Source: Hyaloperonospora brassicae
Taxonomy: Eukaryota > Oomycota > Peronosporomycetes > Peronosporales > Peronosporaceae
Direction of reading: 5' to 3'
Assembly (NCBI GenBank): GCA_947650285.1
Contig: CANTFL010000235.1
Coordinates: forward strand, 1-64,000
DNA length: 64,000 bases
A program made the translations under genes and the position numbers. The first letter of the stretch is position 1, and every line of letters starts with the position of its first letter. Shown piece by piece: positions 32,978 to 43,896 of the stretch. The notes below the pieces were generated by a model. The model was not told where the DNA came from, ran no database searches, and worked only from the letters and a program-made list of their open reading frames with translations.

Positions 32978-35900
32978 ATGGCGAGTCTGCGCCGCTTCCT
33001 GTACCACGACGCGCCTCCTGCGTCCACGTCCTGGACGGCCGACACTCCACAACAACAACAACAGCAGCAGCAGCAGCAGCAGCGGCAGCTGAGCGCGTCC
33101 TACTACGCGTCGCCAGCTCATCGCGCGCGCCGAGAACGCGCCGAGACGGCCCCAGCGCCGCAGCCCCACGACGAGACGGATCGCGCGTTGATGGACCCGT
33201 TGGCGCGCGTGTCGCGTTTCTCACGGCGCTTTTTTGACCGAGCGAGCGGTCGTTCGTCGTCGTCGTCGTCGTCATCGTCTTCGGGTGGTGACGATGCGGA
33301 AGGTGCGTCGCGTGGCGGTAGTCGTAGACAGTTTATCTACGACGACGACGACGACTACTACGACTACTACTGTTGTTGTTGTTGTTGTTGTTGGGGCTCT
33401 GTGTGACTGATACGAAGCGCATTTGTTTGTTGGGTTACCGTTTGATTTGTTGTTTCTCTTGTTGTTTGGGTGATGTGGTTTTGTCGTTCGTGTTGTTGTC
33501 TTTGATGGACCACGCAGGAGGTCTGGTGACGTCGACCAGCTACTTTCGACCACGCACGATGGATGGCTACACGCGGTACCTCGAGTACGTAAGGACGGAC
33601 GTGCAGGAGCGTGACAGCCGCTCGTTGACTTGACCGTGAAGCGGACGGTACTCATGATGATGATGATGGTGATGTGGTGATGATGGCGATGATGCTACGT
33701 GTAGAGCTGCGTTTATGGAAGGCATGTTGGAGAAACAGAGCTCGGAAGACCTGAAGCTCTGGAAAAAGAGGTGGTTCGTCATGCGAGACAGCAAACTCTT
33801 TTATTACAAATCAGAGAGCGACGTGACGGAGCAAAAGCCCACGGACGAAGCGTGTTGCGGTGTCATTTCGATGGAAAACATCGACTCGGTGACGACAGCG
33901 GTACGATGGTTGTTGGCATTTGCTTTTCTCGTGTGTTTGCTGTGTGAAGTAGTAGAGAAAACAGACGCTGTTGCTTCGTTGGTGCTTGACGATATCCCTC
34001 CTTTTGTCGTCCCTCTGCTAACTTTCGCCTATGTCTATCTCTTTGGATGCCCGCTGTTGCCGTTTGCAGAAAGATTTTGGTGCTGCTGCCTTTCAGATTC
34101 GTATGGAAAGTCGGCGCTACGTGTTACGCGCTGAGTCAAAAGATATGGTACGGACAGTTGTAGTTGTGACGTTGTGGACTAGATTTGTATCCAATCTCAC
34201 CGATTGTTTCTGCACTAGATGCACGAGTGGCTCTTTAACTTTCAAAAATCAATCGCAAATATCGTACTGGCTCTGTCACGAACACAGGTACGTCATGCTG
34301 TCTAGGACGGAAAAAGAAAGAAAGAGTCGCATAATCACACAACGTCATTGCTGGTCAACTTCTTTCAGGCAGAACATCGACCAAACCGGCTATGTAACAG
34401 TTTGTCCAGAAGAGTACGTGCACGACATTTGCTTTGCTTTGCTCCAGATACAAGCATCGTTGCTAGTTGCTCATCATCGACTGGCTATGTCTGTGCTTTC
34501 GTACGTGGGTATCACAGCAAAGCATGCCCCGCGTGCACCGCAGTGTCTCGTTCGACTATCAGGACCAGTTTCCCGCTACAGCCGCCGTCGATGACACACA
34601 CGACGGCCGCGCAAGCTGTGGATTTTTTGCATCAACAAGCTTTTCCGACGAATCGACAGGTGGCGACGGCTCTTCGCCTTCGCGAACCAGCCCTCGATTA
34701 GCCACTAGCCCGTTAGGGTTTGGTGGGTTTGGGCCGCGGAGTCCACTGATGTTTGCCTTTGATCCGATGGATGACTTGCCGGAGCACCGCACTTCCCCAT
34801 TGCGGCGAAGCTCAATCGTCGAAGGAAAAGAGGAAAGCTTTGCTTTCGATGACCACCTGCGTCCCAGAGGCCAGTGGGATGATGGAGGCGAGGACGACAG
34901 AGCTGCGGAAACGACTGCTGAGACGCCGCCAGTGGGACGACCGTCACCACCTCCAGTTGTCACAGGCAAATACGTTCCTCGATACCTTCGAAATCGGAGC
35001 GCTGCAGAGCCAACTTCTCCGTTATCTCTCCCAGTGGATTTGTGCTCAGCACCAGAACCAGCGCCTGCTTCTACCGCTAGCCGTTGGGTGCCTCGCCACC
35101 AACGAGAAGGATACGCCGAGATGCAGCCTATCGAGTCATTTTCGATCAACTCTCGAGACTCGTTTCACGAGACCTTCCACGAAGACAGCTCGAGCTATTC
35201 CACTGGTGACGATGTCCATGGCGTGACGTCGCTGCTAGGGGTGCGATCAGCAATGGAAGATATTTGCTGTTGCATCCCAGACCTTAACGCACAATTGAGC
35301 GGCGACCAATCTCATCATCAAAAGCAATCATTTTATGCGTTGTTTGATGGTCATAGCGGCGTGAGAGTACGTACCATAGACACTGCTGTGCTGTGCTGTC
35401 TCCTTCTAATCTTGTTCCTCACATGTGCAGGCTGCAACATTTTCAAACCAACGATTGGTGCCTTATTTAACTGCACATGAGGCTTTCATGGTTGACACAC
35501 GCCTGGCTTTCAAGGAATGTTTTGCGCGGATCGACGAAGAGTTCTTGCAAAAGGCCGAGGACGAGGCATGCGATGCATCGAGCTTCGTCCATTGCATGCT
35601 TGCGTAGAATTGACAACGCTAACCTCTCTCTCAATTTGGCAACTGTGACAGAGTCTGGGTGACGGCACTACAGCAGCGGTGGTGCTGATTCGGGGCAACC
35701 GATTGATCACGGCGAATATTGGAGATAGCAGAGCAGTTGTGAGCATCAGAGGCCAGGCACTGGATATTATCGAAGAACAGACACCTGGGCGTGCAGATGA
35801 GCGAAAAAGGATTGAAGAGCAAGGAGGCTGGGTGCATGAGGAGCGCGAGCTACAGCTGTCCAAGCTGCATTGCATGGATTTGAGTGACCCCGAGATCCAG

Positions 35901-36488
35901 CAGCGAGCCGAGCGAGTCGTAAAATGGATGACAATCTACCGAGTGAACGGCGAGCTGGCCGTTTCTCGCGCTATTGGCGATATCGATTATAAGGGCGAGG
36001 CATTGTCGAGGTATGAGTACTGGGCGTTTCCCGAAGGCCACGACCGCGTGTTTCGCGGCGATTTGGTCATATCAGTGCCCGAGTGCCAGGTGCGATATTG
36101 GATACATGGGATGCTGCTTGACTTCGGCAACAGACTGACGACATGTTGTTTGTTGACAGGAAATCGAGATTACACCCGAATTCGACTTCCTCATTCTTGC
36201 CTGCGATGGGCTGTGGGACACCATCAAGAGCAAGGAAGCCGTGAAGTACGTCGCCGATAAGCTAAGCCAAGGGTATTCTGCAAAGGTTCGTATCGATGTG
36301 GCTTGCTGCGCTCGAAACGAGATCCTGAGGTGGCTTTTGTTCTCGATGTTTTCTGTCTGTAGCAAGCAAGCCAGTCGCTGGCCAACTTGGCGATACGATC
36401 AGGTTCTTCCGACAACGTTTCCGTCGTTATAGTACTGCTCAACACGGAGCAAGCGTCCATCGATACAGGTGCATCCTCAAGACAGTGA
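32978..36488 (+). CDS. PH domain-PP2C protein phosphatase fusion
   Basis: A PP2C-type Ser/Thr phosphatase carries an N-terminal PH domain that could bind phosphoinositides and bring it to membranes. I read 11 exons: 32,978-33,302; 33,518-33,584; 33,705-33,900; 34,070-34,147; 34,219-34,287; 34,369-34,413; 34,518-35,366; 35,431-35,586; 35,652-36,089; 36,160-36,285; 36,363-36,488, giving 824 residues in frame. A poly-Gln and Ser-rich start is followed by PH at about 133-245 (MEGMLEKQ, LKLWKKRWFVM, HEWLFNFQKSI). A disordered linker (about 260-490) leads to PP2C (about 496-815), with RSAMED, DGHSG (537-541), GDGTTAA, GDSRA (619-623), AVSRAIGD, CDGLWD (756-761) and SSDN (798-801). The metal-binding Asp residues are present. 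The exon 8 to 9 junction is uncertain: GTCCAT is a weak donor, and GTAGAA at 35,604 joined to 35,654 also keeps frame. Confidence 0.85.
33046..33084 (+). repeat. CAA/CAG repeat encoding poly-Gln
   Basis: About a dozen CAA and CAG codons in the first exon of the PH-PP2C gene encode a Gln run. A separate TGT run in intron 1 (about 33,369-33,392) and an ATG-type run in intron 2 (about 33,653-33,675) show how repeat-prone this gene start is. Confidence 0.8.
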
Positions 36489-36675
36489 AAGCAGATTTGC
36501 CGTACAAAAAGCACTCACTAGCACAGAGCTGGAAGACGCTTTGCATTTGCACTCGCGCGTACTGATTTTGAAGTCGAGAGGAAACAAGAGGAAGCGAACA
36601 CTGTGGCCCAGAGTGTGCACATGTACATCTTCTTTTTGGTTACTTTACTCGAGCTCGCTCGACAACACCCTCTTC

Positions 36676-37918
36676 CTACTTTTCCACCGACGCAATGATA
36701 CCTACGCGACAAAGAGAGCCAGAGACAAGTCAGACGAGCAACGAACAGTACCCACCGACACAACCACCCATCCGCTTCGTGCCGTACCCTGTACAATCTT
36801 GCCAAAGACCGGGGCCGCGACAGAAGTAGGGTACTCCTCCAGAAACGACACGCCCTCTTCACACGCCTCTGTGAGCTTGTTGTCTAACGGAAGACGTCCG
36901 AGGAACGGCACATTGAACATCTTGGCCATCGCTTCACCACCGCCGTTCGATGCAGGGAACACCTCCATCTGCACCGAGTACTGCAGTAGTTCTGGCGCCT
37001 TCTCTTGCAGTAGCTGTAAGACGAGCAATGCCGTCGCCAACGCCAAACACAGCACACACAGAAACGTCACTCAGTCTATCCACTGATCAAACGCAGCAGC
37101 AAACACAGCCGCACAGCAGCCCCTCCTCCACTCACCTTTCTCACAGCGTCCGTCTCATCGTTGCCGCCTTCTCCGATAAACTTGACATCGTCGAGCCGCC
37201 GCTGGACGCCACTCATGTTCTCCACCACGCCCAGCACTTTGATCTTGGTCTTGTGGCAAAAGTTCAGCTCCTTGCGCACGTCGCTGAGCGCCACCTCCTG
37301 CGGCGTGGTGACCACCACTGCGCCGTCCAGATCCGCTTCTTTCATGTACTGCACGATGCTAATGTGCTCGTCCGACGTGCCCGGCGGCGTGTCAATAATG
37401 AGGTAGTCGAGCTCGCCCCACTGCACGTCCACGAGGAACTGCTTGATGATGCCGCTCTTCTTGGGCCCGCGCCAGATGATGGCGTCGTCGGCGTTCGGCA
37501 GCATGAACCCAATGGACATGACGCCCAAGTTGTCGTCCACGTAGACGGGCGACCACCCGGCCGCGCTCTGGTGCACTTCGTGGCCCACGAGGCCCAACAT
37601 GCGGGGCACACTGGGCCCCGTGATGTCCACGTCCAGCAGCCCCACTTGGTACCCTCTGCTCGCCAGCGCGAACGCCACCTGACACGCCACAGTGCTCTTG
37701 CCCACGCCGCCTTTGCCCGACAGCACCAGGAGCTTGTGCTTGACGTGCGCGAGGCGCTGCTGCACGTCCGAGACGGCGGGGTCCGGCGCACGGGCGGCGC
37801 CTGAGGCACATGCGCTCTGGTTCGGACAGCCCGCGCAGCCGTCGGCCGTGCCCGCTCGCTCGGACTGCGGGCCGACGCACGAGTCGTTGGCGTTCGCAGG
37901 AGGGGCGTCGGTCGCCAT
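36676..37918 (-). CDS. NUBP1: Cytosolic Fe-S cluster scaffold Nbp35/NUBP1
   Basis: This P-loop scaffold of the cytosolic iron-sulfur assembly pathway builds 4Fe-4S clusters for nuclear and cytosolic proteins. Three exons (37,918-37,136; 37,013-36,788; 36,701-36,676) keep frame and give 344 residues. The N-terminus has the diagnostic C-x13-C-x2-C-x5-C cluster site (about residues 13-36). The deviant Walker A is [11 protein letters not shown] (about 66-76), followed by [25 protein letters not shown] and [12 protein letters not shown]. The last exon codes only nine residues. The odd point is that after VVENMSG, where the family normally has a CPxC pair bridging the dimer, this protein reads [14 protein letters not shown] and has about 30 extra residues before the [12 protein letters not shown] block. 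The gene converges on the PP2C gene, 187 bases apart. Confidence 0.9.
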
Positions 37919-38864
37919 GGAATGAGAAAGAGGTGACTGACTGACTGGCGAGGGGGGCGTGGGGAGGAAATGGGTGCATTCGGGCCATGAAATGGGGCGA
38001 TCTGGGCCATGGAATGGGTGCATTCGCGCAATGGAATCAGATTCGTTGACGGAGGGCGACGAGGCCGTGGGTTTTTTAAAAGACTGTGTGGGTGGGTGTT
38101 TGTGTGTGTGTGTGTGTGTGTTTCGGAAGACGGTTGGGGATGTTTGTGCTTTTTCTTCTGACGTGCAGTCGGACACGACGGACCTCTGGTGGCAGTTCGA
38201 TGGCAGTCCACACGCGTCGCGTCCATTGCGCGAAACGGACGCTCGGCAAGAGACGGCGTGACCCACGCACGCGTTCTGCAATACAGGCGTTGCCCCGCGT
38301 TTGCCGGTCGTCATGTCCACACGCACGTTGCCGAACACCCGCGACCAACAGCTTTCGTCCCGTCTCATCATCATTTGTGCAAACGTCGAGAGTTGCCACA
38401 CGCAATTCGTGTCGGTGCAAAGGCCGTTGTCGTGGAGCAAAGTGTTGGTGTCGAGAGTGTTGTAGCATAACGTGCAGATAGTGCGACTTGCTCACAACGC
38501 ACCGCTATAGGACGTCAGTGCTCTTTGTCCGCCAGCCGTCTCGCACAGACCGGCGGAAAGCGCTGTCACAAGTGCGTACGTGCTGACTACTTTGACGATA
38601 GTTAGTGCCGTGAGATGAGTCGAACGACGACGACACACGTGTGAGAGCCATTGCATGCCGGACAGGGATAGAAATCGCTGAGATGGACATTTCTACCTGC
38701 GCTGCCTTCGCCGAGCTGGTCAATTTGCTGACTGACTCTGTTTTGGGCAACTTCGCCAGCCCTTTCACGAATGGGCTCTTTACTTTTGATGACGCGATGG
38801 GTGTTTTCGACAGAGTGAGAGAGCTGTTCCAGGTCGTCAAGACCGATCGCGATCAAACAACAGC

Positions 38865-38899
<35 letters not shown>

Positions 38900-39215
38900 A
38901 TCGGCTATCTCTCGTTGGTTTGTGTCCGAGTGCAAACGATTGAGGCAATCGACACGCAGAGCAGCTCACTGTGCGCAAAGCCTCCCCACCCCCACCCCCC
39001 GACACGTGATTGGCGCTCCGCTCGACCAATCCCCAGGCGCGCACCACCGCTTCTCCACCCACCCACCGACCGACCCACAGCTCGTCCAGCAGCCGCCGCC
39101 GCCGCCAATTGCAATAGAGGCCCCTAATTCCCACCGTCGCCCGTAACCCCTCCGCTCGTGCCCGCCACCCCCTGGACGTCCACGCGGCCGCGCAACGCCG
39201 TTCGCTCGTGTACCA
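37919..39215. other. Divergent intergenic region between NUBP1 and transportin
   Basis: This 1.3 kb region should contain both promoters. It holds a GT repeat (about 38,096-38,121), an AGT repeat (about 38,865-38,899), and near 39,008-39,030 an ATTGG followed by a CCAAT, a possible pair of CCAAT-box elements about 200 bases before the transportin ATG. A plus-strand frame (38,683 onward, MDISTCAAFAELVN) looks mildly protein-like but runs into the AGT repeat. I do not call it a gene. Confidence 0.4.
38865..38899. repeat. AGT trinucleotide repeat
   Basis: About eleven AGT units produce a poly-Val or poly-Thr reading frame on either strand. The array is non-coding in the model used here. Confidence 0.8.
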
Positions 39216-41945
39216 ATGAGCGCCACGTGGCAGCCGCAGCCCGCGCTGCTCGCGGAAGTCGTCGCGCTCTTACAGGCCTACGGCGTGTCGAACAACCACG
39301 TGCAGCTCGACTCGTACCAGCGGCTGCAGCAGCTCGAGCAGAACCTCGAGTTCAACCTCTACCTCGTGCACTTGCTCTGTGCGCCCGAAGTCGACGTGAC
39401 GGTGCGCCAGCTGGCCGGCTTGTTACTTAAGCGCAACATCAAAGCCCGCGACGCCTCGGCCGCACTTAGTGGCCCCGAGACGGAAATCCTCGCGGTCATT
39501 CGCGCGCAGACGCTGCGCGTTGTGGCCAATCCGCTGCCGCCCATCCGCAACACTGCCGGCTCGATCGTCACGACGTTTGTGTCGCACTGTACGTTTTTGG
39601 ACGAATGGCCGGAGCTCATGCCGGCCCTGTTCCTGCTCCTGGACCAGCAGCAGGACGAGCACGCGATTGCAGGGGCACTGAGTGCGCTGGTGAAGATCTG
39701 TGAGGATTCGGCCGCGAAGCTCGAGAACTCGCCGAGTCGGCCGCTGAATGCGCTCGTGCCGAAGCTGTTGCACTATTTCCAGCACCCAAACGCCGCGTTC
39801 CGTCGCGACGCGCTCGAGTGTCTGAACCACGTGCTGGTGTTCATGCCCGTGGGACTGGTCGTCCACATGGAGACGTTTCTCGCCGGCATTTCGCTCTTGA
39901 CACAGGACGCGTCGAACGACGTGCGGAAACTCGTGTGCAAGAGCATTGTCTTGCTGCTGGAAGTCGGCGTGCAGTACCTCGTGCCGCACTTGGACAGCAT
40001 CATCCAGTTTATTCTGCGGGCCAATCAAGACTCGGACGAGGTTGTCGCGATCGAAGCGTGCGAGTTTTGGGCGTCGTTCTGTGACTTGCGCGAATTCGAC
40101 GATCTTAAAGCGAGGCTCCAGCCGTACTTGACGCAGATCGTCCCGCTGCTATTTCGCTGTATGGTCTATAGCGACGAAGACTTGGCAACGTTTGACGCCG
40201 AAGAGCAGAGTCAGGATGAAAACGTGCCTGATCGACCTGAAGATATCAAGCCGGTCTTCCACCGCAAAGCTGGTGGTAGCGGGGGGTTGTCGAATGACGA
40301 CGGCAAGCAGGGAGCAAACGACGACAGTGACGATGACGACGATGACGACGCGGACGATGACGATACGCTGCTGAATTGGAACCTTCGTCGCTGCTCGGCT
40401 GCTAGTCTCGATAACCTTGCTAACGGGTACGGGAACGATATTCTTCCGACGCTGTTGCCGTTGCTGCAAGAACGTCTTGCTCAAGAACAGCCCTGGCCGC
40501 TTGTGGAGAGCGGTATTCTAGCCCTTGGCGCTATTGCCGACGGTTGTTACAACGGTATTACGCCCCACCTGCCCCAATTGTACCCGTTTCTGCTGCAGAA
40601 GCTAGAGGACCCAGCGCCCCTTATTCGTAGCATCACGTGCTGGACACTGAGCCGTTATGCGACGTGGGTTGTGGAGCAGTGCAACCACGAGGTGCTGCTG
40701 AAACCGCTCGTGGAAGGCATGCTGAAGCGCATCTTGGATCCGCACAAGAAGGTGCAAGAGGCAGCGTGCTCTGCGTTCTGCACGCTCGAGGAAGAAGCTC
40801 GCGAGGAGCTGGTGCCGTACCTGACGCCTATTTTGCAGAACCTCATGTTTGCTTTTGGCAAGTACCAGGCGAAGAACCTGCTGATTTTGTACGATGCCAT
40901 CGGGACGCTCGCAGACTCGATCGGCGAGCACCTGAATCACCCTGAGCTGATCAGGATCCTGATGCCGCCGCTTATTGCAAAGTGGAACGCGTTGGATGAC
41001 CGCAGCCGTGAGATCCTTCCGCTGTTTGAGTGCCTCGCGCCTGTAGCGCAGGCTCTTGGCACTGGCTTTCAAGAGTTTGCAATGAACGTGTACGTTCGCT
41101 GCCAGCGGATCGTCGAGAACGAGCTGCTGGCTGACGCCATGTCAGAGCAGAGCCCCGACGAGTTTGACGAGGGCGACCCGGAGCTCATCGTGTGCGCTCT
41201 GGATTTGGTATCCGGCATCATCGAGGGTCTGCAGCACAGTAGTGAGGCATTGTTGAACGGCTCAAACATTCTGAATGTGCTCATGAGTTGTGTTCGCCAC
41301 GACGTGCTGGACGTGCGCCAGAGCGCCATGGGCGTTGTGGGTGACCTGGCGAAGCACGCGCCGAACACGCTGCGTCCGAGCCTGGTCGGCTTGCTGCCGG
41401 TGCTGATCGAGAATCTGAACCCAGACTTGCCCACCGTGTGCAACAATGCAAGCTGGTCGGTTGGCGAAATTGCCATTCGCATTGGCGCAGAGATGGAACC
41501 GTACGTGGAGAGTTGCTTGAGCCGCCTGATTGAAATGATCAATCGCCCGAAGTTGCCGCGCAACCTGGTGGAGAATTGTGCCATCACTATTGGTCGTCTC
41601 GGGTACGTGTGTCCGAACGTCGTGGCGCCGCACTTGCAGGAATTCGCGATGCGCTGGTGCCGTGCTCTTGCGCACGTACGGGCACCGGAAGAGAAGGAGC
41701 ACTGCTTCTTGGGTCTGTGCTACATGGTGAAGGCGAACCCGAACGGCATTGTGGCTGACTTTATGTTTATGTGCGGAGCCATTGCTTCGCTGGAGGGTCA
41801 GCGGATCCATCACGCGGAGCTGAAGGACATGCTGTACCAGATCGTGCACAGCTTCAAGACGAGTCTAGGCGACAACTGGGCCCCGTACTATGCGAGCTTT
41901 CCCGAGCCTCTGCGGCAGTTCCTCACCACGCGCTTCAACCTGTAG
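39216..41945 (+). CDS. TNPO1: Transportin-1 (karyopherin beta-2)
   Basis: This nuclear import receptor carries cargoes with PY-type signals (many RNA-binding proteins) through nuclear pores and releases them on RanGTP. It is a single exon of 909 residues, close to human TNPO1 (898). The sequence is HEAT repeats throughout, with diagnostic stretches QLAGLLLKRNIK, LDEWPELMPAL, LNWNLRRCSAASLDNLAN and NNASWSVGEIAIRIG. The acidic run DDSDDDDDDDADDDD at about 368-385, just before that LNWNLRRCSA block, matches the H8 loop that displaces cargo when Ran binds. There is no frame damage. The ATG at 39,216 is the first in frame and gives the usual N-terminus. One possible interactor class is encoded in this window, the SR protein at 54.2-55.0 kb. 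Confidence 0.94.
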   Translation: MSATWQPQPALLAEVVALLQAYGVSNNHVQLDSYQRLQQLEQNLEFNLYLVHLLCAPEVDVTVRQLAGLLLKRNIKARDASAALSGPETEILAVIRAQTLRVVANPLPPIRNTAGSIVTTFVSHCTFLDEWPELMPALFLLLDQQQDEHAIAGALSALVKICEDSAAKLENSPSRPLNALVPKLLHYFQHPNAAFRRDALECLNHVLVFMPVGLVVHMETFLAGISLLTQDASNDVRKLVCKSIVLLLEVGVQYLVPHLDSIIQFILRANQDSDEVVAIEACEFWASFCDLREFDDLKARLQPYLTQIVPLLFRCMVYSDEDLATFDAEEQSQDENVPDRPEDIKPVFHRKAGGSGGLSNDDGKQGANDDSDDDDDDDADDDDTLLNWNLRRCSAASLDNLANGYGNDILPTLLPLLQERLAQEQPWPLVESGILALGAIADGCYNGITPHLPQLYPFLLQKLEDPAPLIRSITCWTLSRYATWVVEQCNHEVLLKPLVEGMLKRILDPHKKVQEAACSAFCTLEEEAREELVPYLTPILQNLMFAFGKYQAKNLLILYDAIGTLADSIGEHLNHPELIRILMPPLIAKWNALDDRSREILPLFECLAPVAQALGTGFQEFAMNVYVRCQRIVENELLADAMSEQSPDEFDEGDPELIVCALDLVSGIIEGLQHSSEALLNGSNILNVLMSCVRHDVLDVRQSAMGVVGDLAKHAPNTLRPSLVGLLPVLIENLNPDLPTVCNNASWSVGEIAIRIGAEMEPYVESCLSRLIEMINRPKLPRNLVENCAITIGRLGYVCPNVVAPHLQEFAMRWCRALAHVRAPEEKEHCFLGLCYMVKANPNGIVADFMFMCGAIASLEGQRIHHAELKDMLYQIVHSFKTSLGDNWAPYYASFPEPLRQFLTTRFNL

Positions 41946-42339
41946 AGAGCGTGGACGTGTGTATTCGAGCAGTGTGAAGGAGGGGCAACAGACAAGGGAG
42001 ACGTGGAGGTGAAGTAGATGTCGCGGTGACTGGACTACCAACGAATGGTCGAAACGCAAGGCCGGAACGTTTCGTGGAGGTGCGACAGTAGGAGTAGTAG
42101 TAGTAGTAGTAGGTAGGCAGGTGGTAGGTAGAAGAAGAAAGCAGAGAGAAGTTAGTAGATGTCCAGTGTAGGCAGATGCGAGCAGGTGAGGACAGTAGAG
42201 GATAGTCGACAAGTAAGTAATGATCAATCAGGCAGCAAGCGAGAATTTCCGCTTGCAAGTAAGTATACCATCACCAGACTTGAACTACGTCTGACGAACT
42301 TGTGCTATCCCAATATCCCTTGTCCTACCTAACACGCAC
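41946..42339. other. Intergenic spacer between converging genes
   Basis: This 394-base spacer contains a GTA repeat (about 42,090-42,112) and AG-rich sequence, likely the transportin 3' untranslated region. I see no gene. Confidence 0.5.
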
Positions 42340-43896
42340 TCACGTGCCTGGCGTTGAGGCGTCCGTCATTTCGATATCGTGCTCGTCTGCTGCTCCCGTC
42401 AACCTCTTGTCAAAACCTGTCGGCGTCTTGACGCGTGGTGTCCTTCTCCTGCCATGCAACGGCGTCAGTCCGAGCGAATCGTCAAACTTGAAAACGTCAG
42501 CAAGAAAGTCGTTCCATATCCGCGGCGTCGAAAACTGCCGCGGGTCGTCATGTGTCGTCACCGCTACTGTCGTTTCGACATCGACAGCACTCATGTCGAC
42601 GTCATCGGAGCTGTCTGCGATCGAAAGCTTCTTGTCGTGCTGGCTGCGCATCGCCGACTTCTTGTTGCCAGGACTGAAGAAACCCGGCGACCCTAATGGC
42701 AGCAGCGTCGGCGAAAACAAAGGCGACGGCAACGTCGAGAACGGCAAAGCCGGCAGCAGCACCTTCTCTTCGCTCTCTGCGCCGTTCGCCAACATGTCGA
42801 TAAACGTCGGACTGAGCATACCGATCGAGCAGGTAGAGCCTCTTCGGGTTCGCGAACCGGTTCCTGACCGGAAGATCTCCAACGCGCCATCTAGTTCCAT
42901 GCACAGCAATCACACAGACATACACACAGCACAACATTTGTGAGATACAAGAAGTCGCTCGACAGCACACCACTTGCGTCAATAGAGCGTACCTTTACCT
43001 GGATTTCTCGGCGGCACCTCAATCGGTGGTGGTGGCACCGCGCGTTGACTCAGCGAGCTACGTCCCTGTTGGTGCACGGCCACATGGCCACTGGAGACGT
43101 TGCTTACGGCCGAGCTGTCAGTCACAGGTGTCTCGCTCGCCTCAGTCGAGTCCACTTCGTCCACCATCTCGTCAAAGCGGGGGTGCACATCTTTGACCGT
43201 CTTGTCAGGTACACCCGCTGCAATCTCCGTCCACGGGTACGATTCGCTTCCAGCCCAACCTGCAAGTGCTACCTCAAACGCCTTTTCCTCTTTGAACGAC
43301 CACGTTGTCGATGACTTGGGTCCATTTCGGCGCAACGCAGCAATCTGCTGCTCTGAAAGCTGGAGCGGCTGGCTACGGGTCTGTCCTAGAGTCTGTCCAG
43401 TCAACGCTTGTGCACACTCCAGTGCTGCTGCACTCAGCGCACTTCCACCAGCAGCAATCGGCGCGTCTGGCTGGACTATCCCTCGCTTTCTGGACTCCCC
43501 TCTTAGCTTGTGCAAGTCCCCACTCCTTCGTGCCTCACTCGTCAGTCTACTTGCGTCATGTCGACTCCCAGGCGTGAGCAATGACTGGCGAGTCAACGGC
43601 GCTACCATCGACGGTGAAGGTGGCAGCTGCCGAACGAGTTGCTGAAGGTACTGCCGGCCGTGCTGACGCACTTCTGCGAGCGTGCGCGAGCCCACAAAGT
43701 CCGTGATGTGCGTCCACTCGTCCCCGTCTTGTCTCGAGCCGTAGAGCTCGAGCGCTTGCATGAACCGCCCGTGCTCTTCTTGCCGCCACGTGTCCGATCG
43801 GTCGTACCGGACGCCAGCACACGTCCCGACTTCTGTCTCCCACGGGCGTTGGACGCCCATAGCGGCACCACGCGGTGGCTTCTGTGCTGGAATCAT
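42340..43896 (-). CDS. MYB-like protein with two SANT domains
   Basis: This is probably a nuclear DNA-binding or chromatin protein. Exon 1 runs from 43,896 to 42,999 (or 42,993), exon 2 from 42,890 to 42,340, giving 482 or 484 residues. Two donors (GTAAAG at 42,998 and GTACGC at 42,992) both keep frame with the TAG acceptor at 42,891. The first SANT/MYB domain (about residues 35-90) contains DTWRQEEHGRFMQALELYG and EWTHITDFVGSRT. The second (about 210-265) contains TTWSFKEEKAFEVALAGW and YPWTEIAAGVPDKTVKDV. Between and after them the protein is Ser/Gln-rich and looks disordered. The first domain, with its VRQHGRQYLQQL end, resembles one-repeat circadian/SHAQKYF-type MYBs with a changed signature. 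I do not assign a target. The 5' region overlaps a GA repeat further upstream. Confidence 0.75.

Noticed and set aside
33301..33406. Poly-Asp, Tyr and Cys tail of the first PP2C exon
   Set aside because: It lies in intron 1; the GTGCGT donor at 33,303 and the acceptor at 33,517 keep frame into the PH domain.
38076..38943. Several frames on both strands upstream of NUBP1 and transportin
   Set aside because: They overlap each other and depend on GT and AGT repeats; no motif or consistent start was seen.
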